DNA of 64,000 nucleotides from Cephalotrichum gorgonifer. Its lineage: Eukaryota > Ascomycota > Sordariomycetes > Microascales > Microascaceae. The notes under the pieces are model-generated. The model did not search any database and was not told the origin of the DNA. It saw only the letters and a list, made by a program, of their open reading frames with translations. The DNA lies in assembly GCA_900312665.1 (NCBI GenBank), contig ONZQ02000003.1:1829823-1893822 (forward strand). Direction: 5' to 3'. Shown one piece after another: positions 61,614 to 64,000 of this stretch. The number at the start of each line of letters is the position of its first letter. The stretch's first letter is position 1. A program made the position numbers and the translations under genes.

Positions 61614-62527
61614 GTATACTTGGGGCACGCCCAACTCAACTCGAACTAAGAGGTCGATTTCTCGCCGCGCGAGGTTTGCAAGAGCTTGCCCGTCGACGGG
61701 GTCGGTCCTTCCCATCAACCACTAGTAGTGGTGGACTTGAACTTTGCTCGTCTTCACCTTCCTCTGGAGTGGATTTCCCCCGTTGAGACCCAGCCCTCCT
61801 CCTTCCACACCTCTCTTTCCCTTTTCATTCTGTCTAACCCTGGCTTCATCCACCCTTGATCGACGGAGAGCATTGCACCCTGTTTCTTCAGCTGCCGTTA
61901 GCGTTCGGGAGGGACAGGATCATCCCAGTCCTTGTTCAAGCTCTTGTAACGTACTCGCAGAACGTCGTACACCCTGCGGACCAGATCCTCGGAACCCCTT
62001 TCCCCTTCCCCGTCCCCTCCTCTCCCCCCCTCCTACCCCCAAATACCTCCACCCACTAAACGTACATATATATCCACTACTTTGACACACACCCACACAC
62101 ACACACCGACCCTTACTTCGTATATATACTTTCCTCGATCGTCTACCGTGGCACGCTCACGTTCCTTCGGCCGCTTCCTTCCCTCGTCAACATAATCTTT
62201 AACGTGCCCATCACCACAAACTCGTCCAGCCCCAGCAAAAAGAAGCAACGACCAGGCAAAATCCTTTTTCTGAGGCGCCCCTCATCCGGAACGACACCAA
62301 AACCTTACGGGACGAGGAGCCGGTTTCCTGACTTGGCCATCAAAAACCGGACAGTCGACAACCCGGAGTAGCAACCACTTGACCATATGGCTTTCCAGAC
62401 CAAAGGATCTCGATAATTTTTTTGGTAGCCAACTATCCCGGGACCGTGCTCGTCCTTTCTGCGAGAGTCTGTCTCTCCTTGGGGGAGCCCTTGAGCAGCG
62501 AGCTAGAAGCCGCGGCCAAGAAAACCA

Positions 62528-64000
62528 ATGATGTCAACGGCCATGGACACGACGAGCTTCTCTTCCCGACGCCAAGCGGCCACGAGCCTGCCCCAATTCC
62601 ATCTTCCCGCGCCCGGAGATGTTCCCAGTATGCCTCCTAAACCCGTTGCTGCGGCGCAGTCTTTGCATCCATCCTCTTCACAGCCTGCCCTTTCCAGCAG
62701 TGTTCTAACTCCTCCAGGGGTGACGACCGATGGACTAAGTCCATTATCAGGCGCCAACACGGCGGGTTCGCAGGGATCCGGCGCGTCCGCCGCCCTCTCT
62801 GGATACTATGGCCACTCTCAGGGCTCCTGGCCAACCCCGGGCAACAGTAACAGCTCCTACACCTTCGGCTCTAGCAACCAGCAGGGCCAGCCACTATCAC
62901 AACAAGGATACGGCGGCCGGAACGTGTATAGCCAGTCTACGCCTCTTTCTTACAACTCGCGTAACCCGCACTCGCCTCCGACCGGCATCGAGGGAATCTC
63001 CCATCCTTCGTACGATCACTCGCATCAGTCCTACTCAACGGCGCCAGCGGGGGGTGCAGGCGCCAGCACGGGGGGTGGTCTCGGAAACACCAGTGGAGGT
63101 CTAGGAATAGGCCCAGGTCCCGGGAACCCGGGTGGTGGTGGTGGCGGCGGCGGCGGCGGCGGCGGCAGCGGTGGTGGCAGCGGCATTCTCCCTGGCGCCT
63201 CTGGTGGCAGTGGCTTGGCCGGACCGCAGCAGACATCGGGACCTCCGGGTCTCCATCGTCACAGCCAGTCCTCACAGGGTGGCATACTAGGCCCGCATCC
63301 TTCAACGACTCCTCAGCCGCCATCTACAACCTCGCCGGGCACCGGCCCCGGCCCGATCGATCCTTACTCGCAGTCTAGATCGCCTCCATCTCAAAGTTAC
63401 TACACGCCTGTATCCTCGTCCCACTCGTCGGCGTTCCCGTCGTACGCCCCACCGCCGCCGCCAGGCTCATCAGGACACCCGCCGGCATCGTCAACGGGCC
63501 CGCACCGGCCGCTATCGTCCATGATCCTGCCGTCGGGGATGGCAGCTCCGCAGCCTTACCGTGCGTACCCCCAGTACCCTCAGGTTCCGAATATGGGTGG
63601 TCCCATCATGTCGAACATGGGAAATCCTGGGGGCAGGATGTCTCTGGTGCCGGGCATGGGCGTTCCTCAAGGTTACGGCGGACAGATGACACACCAGCTG
63701 TACGGGCCGGGGGGGCAGCCCCCTCAGCCAGACCGGCCGTATAGATGCGACATGTGCAAACAGTCGTTCAATAGGAATCACGACCTAAAGCGACATAAGA
63801 GGATCCACCTATCGGTGAAGCCGTTCCCCTGCTCTTCTTGCGACAAGTCGTTCTCGCGAAAGGACGCACTGAAGGTAAGGGGCGCTTTCTAGAAAGTGTG
63901 GCGGCGCTCCTCGATCTGGGGAATGACGCCACCGTCACCACGAGAGACACGGAAACCGGAGAGAAACGCAAGCTAACATGGTAACAGAGGCATCGTTTAG
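62528..64000 (+). CDS. C2H2 zinc-finger transcription regulator (partial, runs off the window)
   Basis: Exon 1 is 62528-63874 (449 codons). An intron follows (GTAAGG donor, CTAAC branch, CAG acceptor), and exon 2 starts at 63988 and is cut at the window end. The N-terminal 400 residues are disordered, rich in Ser, Pro, Gly and Gln, with a long Gly run (about residues 201-212). Near the end of exon 1 come two C2H2 fingers: YRCDMCKQSFNRNHDLKRHK with RIH, and FPCSSCDKSFSRKDALK, whose final histidine helix continues in exon 2 (RHR). This finger pair (SFNRNHDLKRHKRIHL...KPFPC) resembles fungal Azf1-like regulators; the target genes are unknown. Two ATGs stand in tandem (62528 and 62531); either may start. 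DNA binding is confident, the name is not. Confidence 0.85.

Larger units (their letters stand above)
47552..62527. other. Gene-poor interval, 15 kb
   Basis: No recognisable gene, transposon or RNA gene. ORFs reach 265 codons (58849-59646, +) but none has a domain, and overlapping frames on both strands are equally open, as expected by chance in GC-rich DNA. Contents I can support: a G run of about 16 near 48181, a CATA microsatellite near 51935-51955, dense GTAC-NN-GTAC motifs (mostly 50.7, 53.2-54.6 and 58.7-61.6 kb), a 17-bp sequence present twice (56098-56114, 61597-61613), an imperfect inverted repeat (59767-59825), and a C/T-rich zone at 61740-62240 that probably belongs to the promoter/leader of the zinc-finger gene. 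Confidence 0.5.

Overview
This window is nuclear DNA of a filamentous ascomycete (Pezizomycotina). A Sordariomycete is my best guess, inferred from protein style and not from a search. Coding sequence is rich in G/C at third positions. Introns are mostly 50-150 nt with GTRNGY-type donors, CTAAC-like branch points and YAG acceptors. Upstream leaders are long and pyrimidine-rich. I recognise no transposon, rRNA, tRNA, CRISPR or bacterial-type operon. All coding calls come from reading spliced frames and recalling protein families.

Layout. From 0.77 to 9.67 kb lie a ketopantoate-reductase-like protein with a long disordered tail (+), the DASH kinetochore subunit Hsk3 (+), an RNase P Rpr2/Rpp21-type subunit (-) and, divergent from it, the mRNA-export/splicing DEAD-box helicase Sub2 (+). 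From 9.67 to 18.2 kb there is no gene; the last 1.6 kb look like the pyrimidine-rich leader of a Pcl5/PHO80-type cyclin (18.2-20.2 kb, +) with three short upstream ORFs. From 21.2 to 31.9 kb is a compact gene cluster: an F-box protein (-) divergent from a mitochondrial Mrs2-type Mg2+ channel (+), an unrecognised 67-residue spliced microprotein (+), the Rad1/XPF repair nuclease (-) divergent from NAD(P)HX epimerase (+), and a possible small Cys-rich protein (-).

After a 6.5 kb gene-free stretch comes a Gin4/Hsl1/Cdr2-family morphogenesis-checkpoint kinase (38.35-42.39 kb, +). Then comes peroxisomal malate synthase (45.4-47.6 kb, +), which ends in SKL and carries a 20-N assembly gap inside one intron. 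A gene-poor interval of about 15 kb follows. The window ends inside a C2H2 zinc-finger regulator (62.5 kb onward, +). The genes are housekeeping functions from unrelated pathways (cell division, RNA processing, DNA repair, metabolite repair, glyoxylate cycle) and do not form one pathway. Three pairs share divergent promoters of about 600 bp.

The two most unusual signals are these. (1) The kinase's activation-segment DFG motif is encoded as DFR. The offending A lies in a UAG trinucleotide in the loop of a predicted small hairpin, the context preferred by the A-to-I mRNA editing known in sexual tissue of Sordariomycetes; editing would restore DFG. (2) The gene-free intervals are dotted with GTAC-NN-GTAC palindrome-like motifs that I found essentially only outside coding sequence.
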